The translations under genes and the position numbers were made by a program. Below are positions 1 through 6,786 of a stretch of DNA of 37,068 nucleotides, piece after piece (positions within the stretch are counted from its first letter, which is position 1; every line of letters begins with the position of its first letter). The notes below the pieces were generated by a model. It saw only the letters and a program-made list of their open reading frames with translations. It was not told the DNA's origin and made no database searches. This stretch comes from Lachnospiraceae bacterium (GTDB taxonomy: Bacteria; Bacillota_A; Clostridia; Lachnospirales; Lachnospiraceae): the NCBI GenBank assembly GCA_017621115.1, contig JAGATU010000101.1:1-37068 (forward strand), written 5' to 3'.

Positions 1-27
1 CTTTTTCTTTATATTTTTCAATATATT

Positions 28-74
28 ATAACAGACTTTCTATTTCATTGCGAATAAAATAGAAAGTCTGTTAT
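28..74. terminator. Intrinsic terminator after the ABC exporter gene
   Basis: An 18-bp near-perfect inverted repeat (arms 28-45 and 57-74) lies just past the stop of the ABC transporter gene. The tracts beyond both arms are AT-rich but not pure T-runs. It most likely ends the regulator/ABC operon and may work in both directions. Confidence 0.7.
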
Positions 75-83
75 TTATACACC

Positions 84-1787
84 CTATTGTGCCACTGTAT
101 ATAAAGAATAGAAATACTCCTTCTTTTTCATTAATTCTTCAAAAGTACCTTTTTCCGCCACTTCGCCGGCCTTTAAAACTATTATCTCATCAAACCTGTA
201 TAAGAGGTTCTCTTCCAGTGAATGTGTGATAACCACCTTCATCACATCCTGAATATCCAGAATGGCGTTCGATACCTGATACGCCGTCTGCTTATCCAAT
301 GCCGCAGTTGCTTCATCCACAAGCAATACTGAAACCTTTCGAAGTAAACTTCTTGCTATGGAAATTCTCTGTCTTTCCCCACCGGAAAGAAGATTGCCGT
401 TTTCACCGCATAAATTATCTTCACCATGTTCCTCTACAAATGTGCGTAATCCTGCCGCATCAATCACTCGGTCTACTTCTTCCTTTGGAATATCGCGGAA
501 CATTGTAATATTATCCCTAAGTGTCGCATTGAATATTACCACATTCTGCTGAATCACGGATACCACATCATACAGGGCTTCGCTGCTGATATCACGTAGT
601 TCGTGATTATCATAAAAAATACGTCCCTCATAATTATCATATGCTGCCAAAAACAGATTCAAAAGCGTTGACTTTCCACAGCCGGATGCTCCGACAAGCG
701 CATAACTCTTTCCTTCTTCCAGACTAAGATTTAATCCTATTAACACATCCTCATCTTCTTTATAACCAAAGGACAGATTTTGCACTGTAATTCCCTGTTT
801 AAGCGTGTCAACCACTTCATCCTTTTCCTTTGTCACATTCTTATTCAACAGATCGCACAATTTGTCCATAAGTGCAACGGAAGCTTTTCTGCTTGCAAAT
901 ATTTCCGGCAATGCCGCAATCGGCTGTAACAAAAAGTTCATAAGATTTACAAATGCCATTACAATACCAGGTGTCACTCCTTTTCCGGAAATTGCAAGAT
1001 ACGCTCCTGCAATAAAAACACCCATCTGCGCCGTAATGCCTGCCGTCGAAGAAATCGTTTCAATAAGAATGGCAATCTTACTCTTTTTACATTTAGCATC
1101 CTCTACTGCTGTATTGCTTTTTAAGAAAAACTGAAGCACTGCCTTTTCGGCCTTAAAACTTTTGACAACCGAAAAGCCACCAATAATTTCCTTAATTGTA
1201 TCCGTCAACGATTCGTTTTTCTTTGAAACGGCAAGTTCTGTAGCTTCCATCTTGTTTCCTACCATTGCAGATGCAATGACCGGTAAAATAAGTAAAAGGA
1301 CCACAATAAGCGTAAGCAAAGGACTGTACAGAAGCATCATAATAAACGCTCCCGTAAACATAACCAGACTTGTAATCAAACCAAACTGTTTTTCCAGATA
1401 GTTTGCTTCTATACTTGTCACATCATTGGACAATGCCGATATGTAGGAAGCTGCCGCTTCGCCGTTAAATGTGTTGATGTTCTTCTTTAACAGACTTTCA
1501 AAAGCAAATTCCTTGTACTGCTGAATCGCCTTTTTCATAAATCGTGGCTTGGACGCATATTCAACCATACCCATGACAACTGCCAAACAAATCAACCCTA
1601 CCGTAAGTAAAGCCAACGTTTTTAGTCCCAATGCACCTTCTACTCCTGAAATCGTATCCATCAACTGCTGTATCAGCCATGAGGTCGAAAGACTCAAAAT
1701 GGCCATTGTCAGTGCTGTGAAAACAGCAACGCCAAATGCTAATTTATTACCTTTATAAAACTGCCTGCGTAAATCTTTACTTGTCAT
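84..1787 (-). CDS. ABC transporter, fused permease and ATPase (exporter type)
   Basis: A half-transporter of 567 aa: a six-helix membrane domain (hydrophobic stretches near residues 18-40, 55-78, 135-175 and 240-295) followed by a nucleotide-binding domain from about 330. Walker A is GASGCGKST (366-374), the ABC signature LSGGERQR starts at 467, Walker B is VLLVDE (487-492) and the switch histidine is H522. The length fits homodimeric or heterodimeric exporters of peptides, lipids or drugs. The ATG overlaps the end of the upstream regulator gene by 11 bases, so the two are cotranscribed and probably translationally coupled. The substrate cannot be read from the sequence; the regulator partner suggests inducible export of a toxic or signalling compound. 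Confidence 0.9.
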   Translation of the reverse strand: MTSKDLRRQFYKGNKLAFGVAVFTALTMAILSLSTSWLIQQLMDTISGVEGALGLKTLALLTVGLICLAVVMGMVEYASKPRFMKKAIQQYKEFAFESLLKKNINTFNGEAAASYISALSNDVTSIEANYLEKQFGLITSLVMFTGAFIMMLLYSPLLTLIVVLLLILPVIASAMVGNKMEATELAVSKKNESLTDTIKEIIGGFSVVKSFKAEKAVLQFFLKSNTAVEDAKCKKSKIAILIETISSTAGITAQMGVFIAGAYLAISGKGVTPGIVMAFVNLMNFLLQPIAALPEIFASRKASVALMDKLCDLLNKNVTKEKDEVVDTLKQGITVQNLSFGYKEDEDVLIGLNLSLEEGKSYALVGASGCGKSTLLNLFLAAYDNYEGRIFYDNHELRDISSEALYDVVSVIQQNVVIFNATLRDNITMFRDIPKEEVDRVIDAAGLRTFVEEHGEDNLCGENGNLLSGGERQRISIARSLLRKVSVLLVDEATAALDKQTAYQVSNAILDIQDVMKVVITHSLEENLLYRFDEIIVLKAGEVAEKGTFEELMKKKEYFYSLYTVAQ

Positions 1788-2871
1788 TTATCAGTTCCTC
1801 CCATAGACCATGTACGTACCGGCTGGCGTCATCCTCTTCGTTTTCATCCAATATATTTTCGACCGCTTCCCTTACCGTACTTCCGATATCCACATATGCC
1901 ATCGCCTCTTCCGGTGCATCTTCAAAAAAACGGATTCCCGTAAGACTATAGACAGGTTCTGCATCAAATTGCTTTGCCAATTTGTGTGCACTATGAATCA
2001 GATTTTTTGCCTGCTCTGCATTTCCTAATCTCGTCTGCGTAACTGCCGACTGTGTCAATATTGCCGCCTTTAACGTATCCAGGAAAGTATTCTTTGCATC
2101 TTCTTTTCTGACACTTTCAATAAATGCGTATAACCATTCCAGTGCCTCCATACTTCGGATATAATCCTTCTTAGACTCGTACATATAAACATGGCCTGCC
2201 ATTGTCCGTATAATGTTTCCAAATCCATCCGAAAAGGCCTTCATCAGATATTCTTTCGCATTATCCGGTTGTTTTAACATTCTCGCATAGAGCATGCCAA
2301 TCAAACTGTTATTAATACCGCAGACATTGTTCTTCTTAAAACTCTCAAGAGCTTCTTCCGTCTTTTCCGCTAACATGTAATTCTGCGCAATCAGATTCAA
2401 TATGGATACTTCGTTAATACTGTTATCCGTATTCTGGTACAACAGACGTATTGCCCGCTCAAACAATGCATTGGAACGTTCGATATCGGTCAGTTCTTTT
2501 TGCTCCATAAATTTAAGTTGATAAAAGAAACCGCAGGTATATACCAATCCAAAATGATTTGGATATTTTTGCAATGCCTTTTCGGCCTCCGCCATACCGT
2601 TTGTAAAATTCCTGTCTCTAACGGCTGCTTCTATTATTTTTATGCTACTGTCCACATTACTACTCTGCATTTCATACCCTAAAAGTACATCCACTGATAC
2701 TTCAAATATATCTGCAAGTGCCATAATTAAACGGATTTCCGGCATGGACAGACCCGCTTCCCATTTATATACTGCGCCTACCGTCACACCCAATATTTCC
2801 GCCAACTGCTCCTGTGTAAAGGACTGTTCCTTTCTGAATCTTTTGATATTTTCAGCTAATTTAATTTCCAT
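1777..2871 (-). CDS. HTH (XRE-type) regulator with TPR-like C-terminal domain
   Basis: 364 aa. An HTH_3/XRE domain occupies residues 8-62 (SFTQEQLAEILGVTVGAVYK is the helix-turn-helix core). The rest is alpha-helical with TPR-like repeats of A/L/Y pattern, a layout seen in regulators that bind a peptide or small ligand. The start has a good ribosome site (GGGAGAG) upstream. Immediately upstream are a sigma-A-like promoter and a perfect 20-bp palindrome, so autoregulation is likely. It precedes and overlaps the ABC exporter gene, which it probably controls. The ligand is unknown. Confidence 0.85.
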   Translation of the reverse strand: MEIKLAENIKRFRKEQSFTQEQLAEILGVTVGAVYKWEAGLSMPEIRLIMALADIFEVSVDVLLGYEMQSSNVDSSIKIIEAAVRDRNFTNGMAEAEKALQKYPNHFGLVYTCGFFYQLKFMEQKELTDIERSNALFERAIRLLYQNTDNSINEVSILNLIAQNYMLAEKTEEALESFKKNNVCGINNSLIGMLYARMLKQPDNAKEYLMKAFSDGFGNIIRTMAGHVYMYESKKDYIRSMEALEWLYAFIESVRKEDAKNTFLDTLKAAILTQSAVTQTRLGNAEQAKNLIHSAHKLAKQFDAEPVYSLTGIRFFEDAPEEAMAYVDIGSTVREAVENILDENEEDDASRYVHGLWEELINDK

Positions 2872-2918
2872 AGTTTCTCTCCCATCCGACGGATTTTATC
2901 TGATTATATAGTCGACTT

Positions 2919-2938
2919 CAGTTCAGATATCTGAACTG
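2919..2938. promoter_or_regulatory. Palindromic operator of the HTH regulator
   Basis: A perfect 20-bp palindrome with half-site CAGTTCAGAT, extended by further TATAGTC/GACTATA symmetry at 2907-2944. It lies just downstream of the -10 box of the regulator promoter. XRE-family proteins commonly bind such dyads, so this is the likely autoregulatory site. Confidence 0.65.
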
Positions 2939-2943
2939 ACTAT

Positions 2944-2972
2944 AGTGTAGCATCACTGAGTTAACTTGTGAA
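2944..2972 (-). promoter_or_regulatory. Promoter of the HTH/ABC operon
   Basis: Reading on the minus strand, TTCACA (-35), a 17-base spacer and TACACT (-10). Transcription would start inside or next to the 20-bp palindrome, so a bound regulator would block it. Confidence 0.5.
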
Positions 2973-3038
2973 CACACCGCTCATACTATTTGTATACTTA
3001 TTTTTATACTTTTGGTATGGATTGTAAGATATAAAAAA

Positions 3039-3072
3039 CGCCTGACCTCCAATTATTCTTGGAAATCAGACG
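3039..3072 (-). terminator. Terminator of the first DUF6033-like gene
   Basis: A two-part stem (CGTCTGA with TCAGGCG, including one G-U pair, plus an inner TCCAA/TTGGA stem), followed on the minus strand by six T residues. It lies about 30 bases past the stop at 3105. Confidence 0.75.
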
Positions 3073-3104
3073 CTGTCTGTTTTAATATTCTCTTATGCCA
3101 CGTC

Positions 3105-3809
3105 TTATACACTGAAATCAAAACGGATACCTTCTGTCTCACCAGCCACTTTGCTCCAGTCTACATTGGTAATCTTTTCGATTAATTCCTCTTCGGATGA
3201 CGCTTCCAGATTGACTTTCTTAACGGTCATATCTTTTTCCTGCGCCTTCTTTTCAGCAAGTTCTTCTGCCACTTTTTTCTCATCGGCACGTTTTTCTTTT
3301 ATCTTCTCAATATAATCCTTTTCTGCTTCCGATAGTTTTTCCAACTGTGCAAAAATGGACATCTTACCGTCTTCATCAAAAGAGATTGCCATCTTACTGA
3401 TAAGTGTACCGTTTTCAAGGTCTGCTCCAAACTGTTCGTTGATTCTCTTTGACATCTCAACTGCTATCTGAACCGCATGCATTTTCTCCTGCGCGTATGC
3501 CTCATCATCTGCCATTCGTTCCAATTCCTCATTTGAGAAAATAACGGAGAACTCTTTCGTGCTGCCACTCAACAATGCCCGTCTGTCGACTCCTGCATCT
3601 GCCACATAGAAATCATAATCCCCATATGTCTTACGCAAATTTTCCAAATAGTTCTTGGCTTTGGTTGAAAGTTTGTCCTCGCTTGAGTTTGCAACTTTTG
3701 ATTCGGATACCGTTTCTTTTGCTTTTGCTACCGAATCATTCTTCTTAACCGCCTGCATACTATTCTGATAGTATGCAGCCGCACTTTTAATTCCACCTGA
3801 TGAAATCAT
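3105..3809 (-). CDS. DUF6033-like protein, paralogue 1
   Basis: 234 aa, no signal peptide or membrane helix. The N-terminus (about 1-45) is rich in Ser, Ala and Lys and probably disordered. A conserved core follows (KAKNYLENLRKTYGDYDFYV, then EELERMADDE), then a Lys/Glu-rich helical segment (about 165-200) and a short C-terminal acidic part. It is clearly paralogous to the 245-aa protein at 6787-7524: both share the pattern LS..A..Y.E.L...Y.D.DF, E.IERMA.DE and a coiled segment. I recognise the family as DUF6033, known mainly from Lachnospiraceae, with no assigned function. The promoter and leader (3817-3897) are of flagellar type, so a motility-linked role is inferred. Confidence 0.8.
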   Translation of the reverse strand: MISSGGIKSAAAYYQNSMQAVKKNDSVAKAKETVSESKVANSSEDKLSTKAKNYLENLRKTYGDYDFYVADAGVDRRALLSGSTKEFSVIFSNEELERMADDEAYAQEKMHAVQIAVEMSKRINEQFGADLENGTLISKMAISFDEDGKMSIFAQLEKLSEAEKDYIEKIKEKRADEKKVAEELAEKKAQEKDMTVKKVNLEASSEEELIEKITNVDWSKVAGETEGIRFDFSV

Positions 3810-3816
3810 ATCATAT

Positions 3817-3853
3817 ACCTCCTTGTACTTTCGTTAAGTAAATCCGTTTACTT
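3817..3853 (-). promoter_or_regulatory. Leader hairpin and CsrA-like ribosome site
   Basis: In the transcript, an 8-bp stem (3835-3854) carries the tetraloop CGGA. The ribosome site 14 bases further on is GTACAAGGAGGT (3828 to 3817), which matches 11 of 12 positions of the CsrA consensus RUACARGGAUGU. A GGA in a hairpin loop plus a second GGA in the ribosome site is the arrangement known from the B. subtilis hag leader. The same leader is present before 7524. Confidence 0.55.
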
Positions 3854-3870
3854 ATAATGGTCTATATTGT

Positions 3871-3897
3871 TTATCGGATGAAACCCAAAATAGTTTA
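3871..3897 (-). promoter_or_regulatory. Sigma-28 (FliA/SigD) type promoter
   Basis: On the minus strand: TAAA, 15 bases, TCCGATAA. The consensus in B. subtilis is TAAA-N15-GCCGATAT. It is followed 20 bases later by the leader hairpin. No sigma-A promoter of similar quality was seen here. Confidence 0.65.
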
Positions 3898-3924
3898 GTA
3901 CTACTCAGAAGATATAATTCTATG

Positions 3925-5166
3925 TTATTTACAAAGTAAAATCACTCCATGCGCAGGAATCTCACACTCTTTTACCTGACACAGCGATTCTCCTGACCAA
4001 ATCTCAGTAGCATCCTCAAAAGATTTATCTACCATATGCATTGGCGCTGCCTGATTTTCGGATGAAATGTTAAATATTGCAACATATTTTTTCTTCTCTG
4101 ATTCCGTCTTCCAAATAATATAGGTATCATCCCTGTAGACTTCACGTGCATCTCTTGTTTCTTTCATCATCCGGTAAATCGGCTCTTTAGTGAGAAGTTC
4201 CATTGTTTTAGCATCTAACTTCGTTAATTCGGCTCCCAGCATTAACGGCGAGCGGAAAATACACCACAGAGTCATCATTGTCTTTTGCTCATCGAGTGAA
4301 AAATAGGTACTTCTCTCATTCCCAAATCCTTTACCGAGCATACCAAGCGGAAGCATGTCGCAATCCGGATATCCGCCGTCCGTTACATATTCCTGCCAAT
4401 TTCTGCACCGGTCAAACATATCCCTAAGCGATTCCCAATGATCCCAGAAGTCGTCTGTAATTCGCCACATATTGGCATTTTCACGGTAAAAATCATGTTC
4501 CTCTACAATGGCCGGTCCCGGGGATAAACTCAGTACAATATCTCTTCCACACTTCTCGATAGCCTTATGGAGCATCTCTATCTCTGCCTTACTGGACTTC
4601 GCATCCATTCTACAGATATCATCACATTTGATAAAATCAACGCCCCACTCTGCATACAATTCCAATAAGGAATCATAATATTCCTGTGCGCCTTTCTCAT
4701 TCGGATTTACGCCATACATATCGGGATTCCACATGCAAATGGAATAAGGATCTGCAATAACGTTGGCTGTTATATCGGTGCCCTTTATTTTTGTTCTTTT
4801 ATATGCCGCAAGACGCGGAATACCTCTCATAATATGAATTCCCAATTTCAGCCCCAAACTATGTACATAATCTGCCAACGGCTTGAATCCCTTCCCATCG
4901 CAGGAGGATGGAAAACGCTCTTTATCCGGTAACAATCTCGAATATTCATCCATCTCTATTTTGGCAAAAGGAACGTACTGGAATTTATCTCTTTGCTGAC
5001 CGGCTTCGCAGGAATACCATTCAATATCGACCACAATATATTCCCAGCCATACTCCTTTAAATGCTTGGCCATATATTCAGCATTGGCTCTGACCTGAGC
5101 CTCATTCACCGTTGTATCATAATAATCGTAACTGTTCCATCCCATTGGCGGTTGATTTAGTTTCAT
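3925..5166 (-). CDS. Glycoside hydrolase family 27, alpha-galactosidase-like
   Basis: 413 aa, no signal peptide, so cytoplasmic. The N-terminus PPMGWNSYDYY and the VVDIEWY strand are typical of GH27 TIM barrels. The likely nucleophile is D182 in DFIKCDD and the acid/base is D238 or D239 in MWRITDDFWDHW. A beta-sandwich C-terminal domain starts near 320. GH27 enzymes are retaining alpha-galactosidases, alpha-N-acetylgalactosaminidases or beta-L-arabinopyranosidases; substrate choice is not visible. It stands alone, without transporter or regulator genes. The start is backed by AAAGGAA nine bases upstream. Confidence 0.85.
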   Translation of the reverse strand: MKLNQPPMGWNSYDYYDTTVNEAQVRANAEYMAKHLKEYGWEYIVVDIEWYSCEAGQQRDKFQYVPFAKIEMDEYSRLLPDKERFPSSCDGKGFKPLADYVHSLGLKLGIHIMRGIPRLAAYKRTKIKGTDITANVIADPYSICMWNPDMYGVNPNEKGAQEYYDSLLELYAEWGVDFIKCDDICRMDAKSSKAEIEMLHKAIEKCGRDIVLSLSPGPAIVEEHDFYRENANMWRITDDFWDHWESLRDMFDRCRNWQEYVTDGGYPDCDMLPLGMLGKGFGNERSTYFSLDEQKTMMTLWCIFRSPLMLGAELTKLDAKTMELLTKEPIYRMMKETRDAREVYRDDTYIIWKTESEKKKYVAIFNISSENQAAPMHMVDKSFEDATEIWSGESLCQVKECEIPAHGVILLCK

Positions 5167-5280
5167 ATTTGTAGGTTCCTTTCGAATAGGTTCTATTTTT
5201 TACTATTTTACCATAAAACAGTATCCTTTTTTAGAGGGTAAAAGAAGCAATTTTTCATAAAAATGTCTACAAATTATATC

Positions 5281-5309
5281 TTGAATATTTTTAACCCACA
5301 TATTATAAT
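5281..5309 (+). promoter_or_regulatory. Promoter of the antitoxin RNA
   Basis: TTGAAT, 17 bases, then a perfect TATAAT. It points toward the toxin gene, with no reading frame behind it, as expected for a strong constitutive antisense RNA promoter. Confidence 0.75.
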
Positions 5310-5315
5310 GAACAT

Positions 5316-5415
5316 AAAGAAAGAGAAGCAACCGCCCACAAAGTGGTTAGCCTCGTAAATGGTTATTTAATAAGCCACTCAGTCCGGCCAAGACAGGAGT
5401 GGCTTATTTATTTTC
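5316..5415 (+). ncRNA. Candidate antisense antitoxin RNA of a type I toxin-antitoxin locus
   Basis: A stretch of about 100 bases between a consensus promoter and a strong terminator hairpin, with no ribosome site or open frame. It converges on the holin-like toxin gene and shares the terminator stem with it, so the two RNAs overlap tail to tail. It also carries ACCGCCCACAAA (about 5330-5341), a near-copy (11 of 12) of the plus-strand sequence within the toxin codons (5462-5473). It could therefore pair with the toxin mRNA at a second site, as the direct repeats do in Fst/RNAII systems. Confidence 0.65.
5369..5408. terminator. Shared terminator of toxin mRNA and antitoxin RNA
   Basis: A perfect 12-bp stem (5369-5380 with 5397-5408) and a 16-base loop, followed by T-rich sequence on the plus strand. 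The toxin stop codon (5408-5410) touches the stem, so transcription from either side would end here. Confidence 0.75.
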
Positions 5416-5503
5416 GCTTATTGTTCCTATCTATGTAGGTAAGCAGCGCAATTAGGAACGTACCGCCCAAAAACAACAGGCATAAAGCATCGTACATTTC
5501 CAT
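5408..5503 (-). CDS. Holin-like type I toxin, 31 aa
   Basis: A tiny gene encoding a 31-residue peptide: MEMYDA, a single hydrophobic helix (LCLLFLGGTFLIALLTYI), then the charged tail DRNNKRK. This is the form of the putative holin-like toxin family (Hol_Tox, related to TxpA/BsrG/Fst), which inserts in the membrane of the producing cell. The ribosome site GGGAGGTGG lies five bases upstream. The 5' leader contains CCTCCC, which can pair with the ribosome site. The gene is opposed by a convergent antisense RNA. Length, topology and context all fit; direct toxicity is inferred. Confidence 0.75.
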   Translation of the reverse strand: MEMYDALCLLFLGGTFLIALLTYIDRNNKRK

Positions 5504-5511
5504 TCACACCA

Positions 5512-5538
5512 CCTCCCCTCTATTTCTAGTATGGGAGG
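5512..5538 (-). promoter_or_regulatory. Anti-Shine-Dalgarno hairpin in the toxin leader
   Basis: CCTCCC in the leader (5538 to 5533) can pair with GGGAGG of the ribosome site (5517 to 5512) across a 15-base loop. Such sequestration keeps full-length type I toxin mRNAs untranslated. Confidence 0.45.
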
Positions 5539-5573
5539 CTACCACTCTGTACACGATTACTTCTCATGTAATT

Positions 5574-5602
5574 ACTATATCATATTTAAACCATATCAGC
5601 AA
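5574..5602 (-). promoter_or_regulatory. Promoter of the toxin mRNA
   Basis: TTGCTG, 17 bases, TATAGT on the minus strand. It gives a leader of about 64 bases before the toxin ATG. Confidence 0.55.
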
Positions 5603-5604
5603 TA

Positions 5605-5829
5605 TTATTTATCCTCAAAATACTCTTCTAGACATATATCTTGTTCATATATTTCCTTAGCGGCTTCAACACCAACATATCGGTAATGCCACGGCTCATA
5701 GCTTGTCCCTGTAATCTCCTGCTTCGCTGGCGGATACCTTAAAATAAAGCCATATTTATGCGCATTTTTATCAAGCCATGTATAGACATCTTCACTACTG
5801 CTTAGAATATTCGTATTGTCTTTCTTCAT
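5605..5829 (-). pseudogene. 3' remnant of a VanY-type D-Ala-D-Ala carboxypeptidase gene
   Basis: The 74 residues match only the C-terminal third of the M15B (VanY) peptidases: WLDKNAHKYGFILRYPPAK, then ITGTSYEPWHYRYVG with the zinc-ligand histidine. The SxHxxGxAxD zinc motif and all earlier parts (intact members are about 200-280 aa) are missing upstream. A good ribosome site and ATG at 5857 open a different frame that ends after 20 codons (MTFGAIRSGYEERQYEYSKQ, 5795-5857), while the VanY frame has only a weak site. This points to deletion plus frame loss. A shortened but expressed peptide cannot be excluded. Confidence 0.65.
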
Positions 5830-5916
5830 ATCCGCTTCTTATTGCTCCAAATGTCATATTGACTCCTTTCCATAAAGTGCGCTTCACACACTTTCCTAAT
5901 TCTATCAAACAAAAAT

Positions 5917-5954
5917 AGCGCCTATTTTCAATCAATCCATTGAAAATAGGTGCT
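5917..5954 (-). terminator. Terminator of the DUF6033 paralogue 2 operon
   Basis: A 16-bp stem (5917-5932 with 5939-5954, one G-T pair) and a six-base loop, followed on the minus strand by a T-rich tract (5911-5915). It lies about 80 bases past the stop at 6033. Confidence 0.8.
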
Positions 5955-6032
5955 TTCCATAGCTTATAATATGTATCGCCAAAATAATATATTATTTTAC
6001 CATAAAATAAAACCTTGCATAAAAATCTCTGA

Positions 6033-6776
6033 TTATAGAATCACATCAATTTGTGCTGCTTTGGGTCTTTCTCCAAAATGCTTTTTCTCCAACTCAAACA
6101 TTTCCTCCAATACCTCTTTTTCGGTTTCTAATGCCTCATCGGGTTGTTTGATGTTCTCCATCGTATCAACTGCCGTTTCATCAGTTTCACCCAAAAGCTG
6201 CTCTTCGTGCAGCTCTGCTTCTGCCTGCTTTGCTTCCATTATTTCTTCTTCCGTAGGGAGTTCCTTAAACTCCGCACTTTTTGTAAATACATGGTATATC
6301 TGAGCCGTTTTAGTCGTATCTCCCATTATTCTCTGCGCTTCTTTTAACTTCTCGCTTTTTGGTATATTGGGATTATTGATAATCGACTTTAACTCCGACA
6401 ATTTTCCGTTCATCCTTGTCACGTGGAGTTTTTCTGCCTCATCCTTGGTTTTACATTCCTTCAACCGTTTTTCATAAGCTTCCTGTTCCATCTTGTCAGC
6501 CTTATATTCCATGTACATCTTAGGATCTTTTGAACGAAGCTTATCTTCTTCAGCCGGACTTAATTCCTGCCCACTCTGAATCTTTGCGTATATGGCACTG
6601 TATTCATTTCCTTCACGCGCTTTTTCCAACTGCTCCTGATACATTTGCAGTTGTTGTTCTTGCGGCGATAATTCTTGGGTTTCTTTTTTCAAGAAATTGC
6701 CGGATGCCTTCTTTTGTTCCCATTTCCGGGTCATTTCAAAGAGTTTGCCGGCATTACGAATAGTTCCTGTAATCAT
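6033..6776 (-). CDS. Unknown charged helical protein, operon partner of DUF6033-like gene
   Basis: 247 aa from the ATG at 6776, chosen because AAGGAG lies eight bases upstream and overlaps the stop codon of the preceding gene; the longer frame would start inside that gene without a ribosome site. The protein is very rich in Glu and Lys, without signal peptide or membrane helix, and almost entirely helical with coiled-coil character (about 30-110 and 190-235). Residues SPAEEDKLRSKDPKMYMEYK form the most distinctive block. I cannot assign a family. Cotranscription with the DUF6033-like gene from a sigma-28 type promoter suggests it acts with that protein. Confidence 0.75.
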   Translation of the reverse strand: MITGTIRNAGKLFEMTRKWEQKKASGNFLKKETQELSPQEQQLQMYQEQLEKAREGNEYSAIYAKIQSGQELSPAEEDKLRSKDPKMYMEYKADKMEQEAYEKRLKECKTKDEAEKLHVTRMNGKLSELKSIINNPNIPKSEKLKEAQRIMGDTTKTAQIYHVFTKSAEFKELPTEEEIMEAKQAEAELHEEQLLGETDETAVDTMENIKQPDEALETEKEVLEEMFELEKKHFGERPKAAQIDVIL

Positions 6777-6786
6777 GGCATACTCC

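Noticed and set aside
28..5600. Left third of the window as an integrated mobile element or defence island
   Set aside because: No integrase, transposase, attachment repeats or nuclease genes; only a toxin-antitoxin pair and a gene remnant hint at transfer.
5795..5857. Twenty-codon frame with a good ribosome site (MTFGAIRSGYEERQYEYSKQ) as a real small gene
   Set aside because: No hydrophobic or conserved feature; it more likely marks lost reading frame of the VanY remnant.
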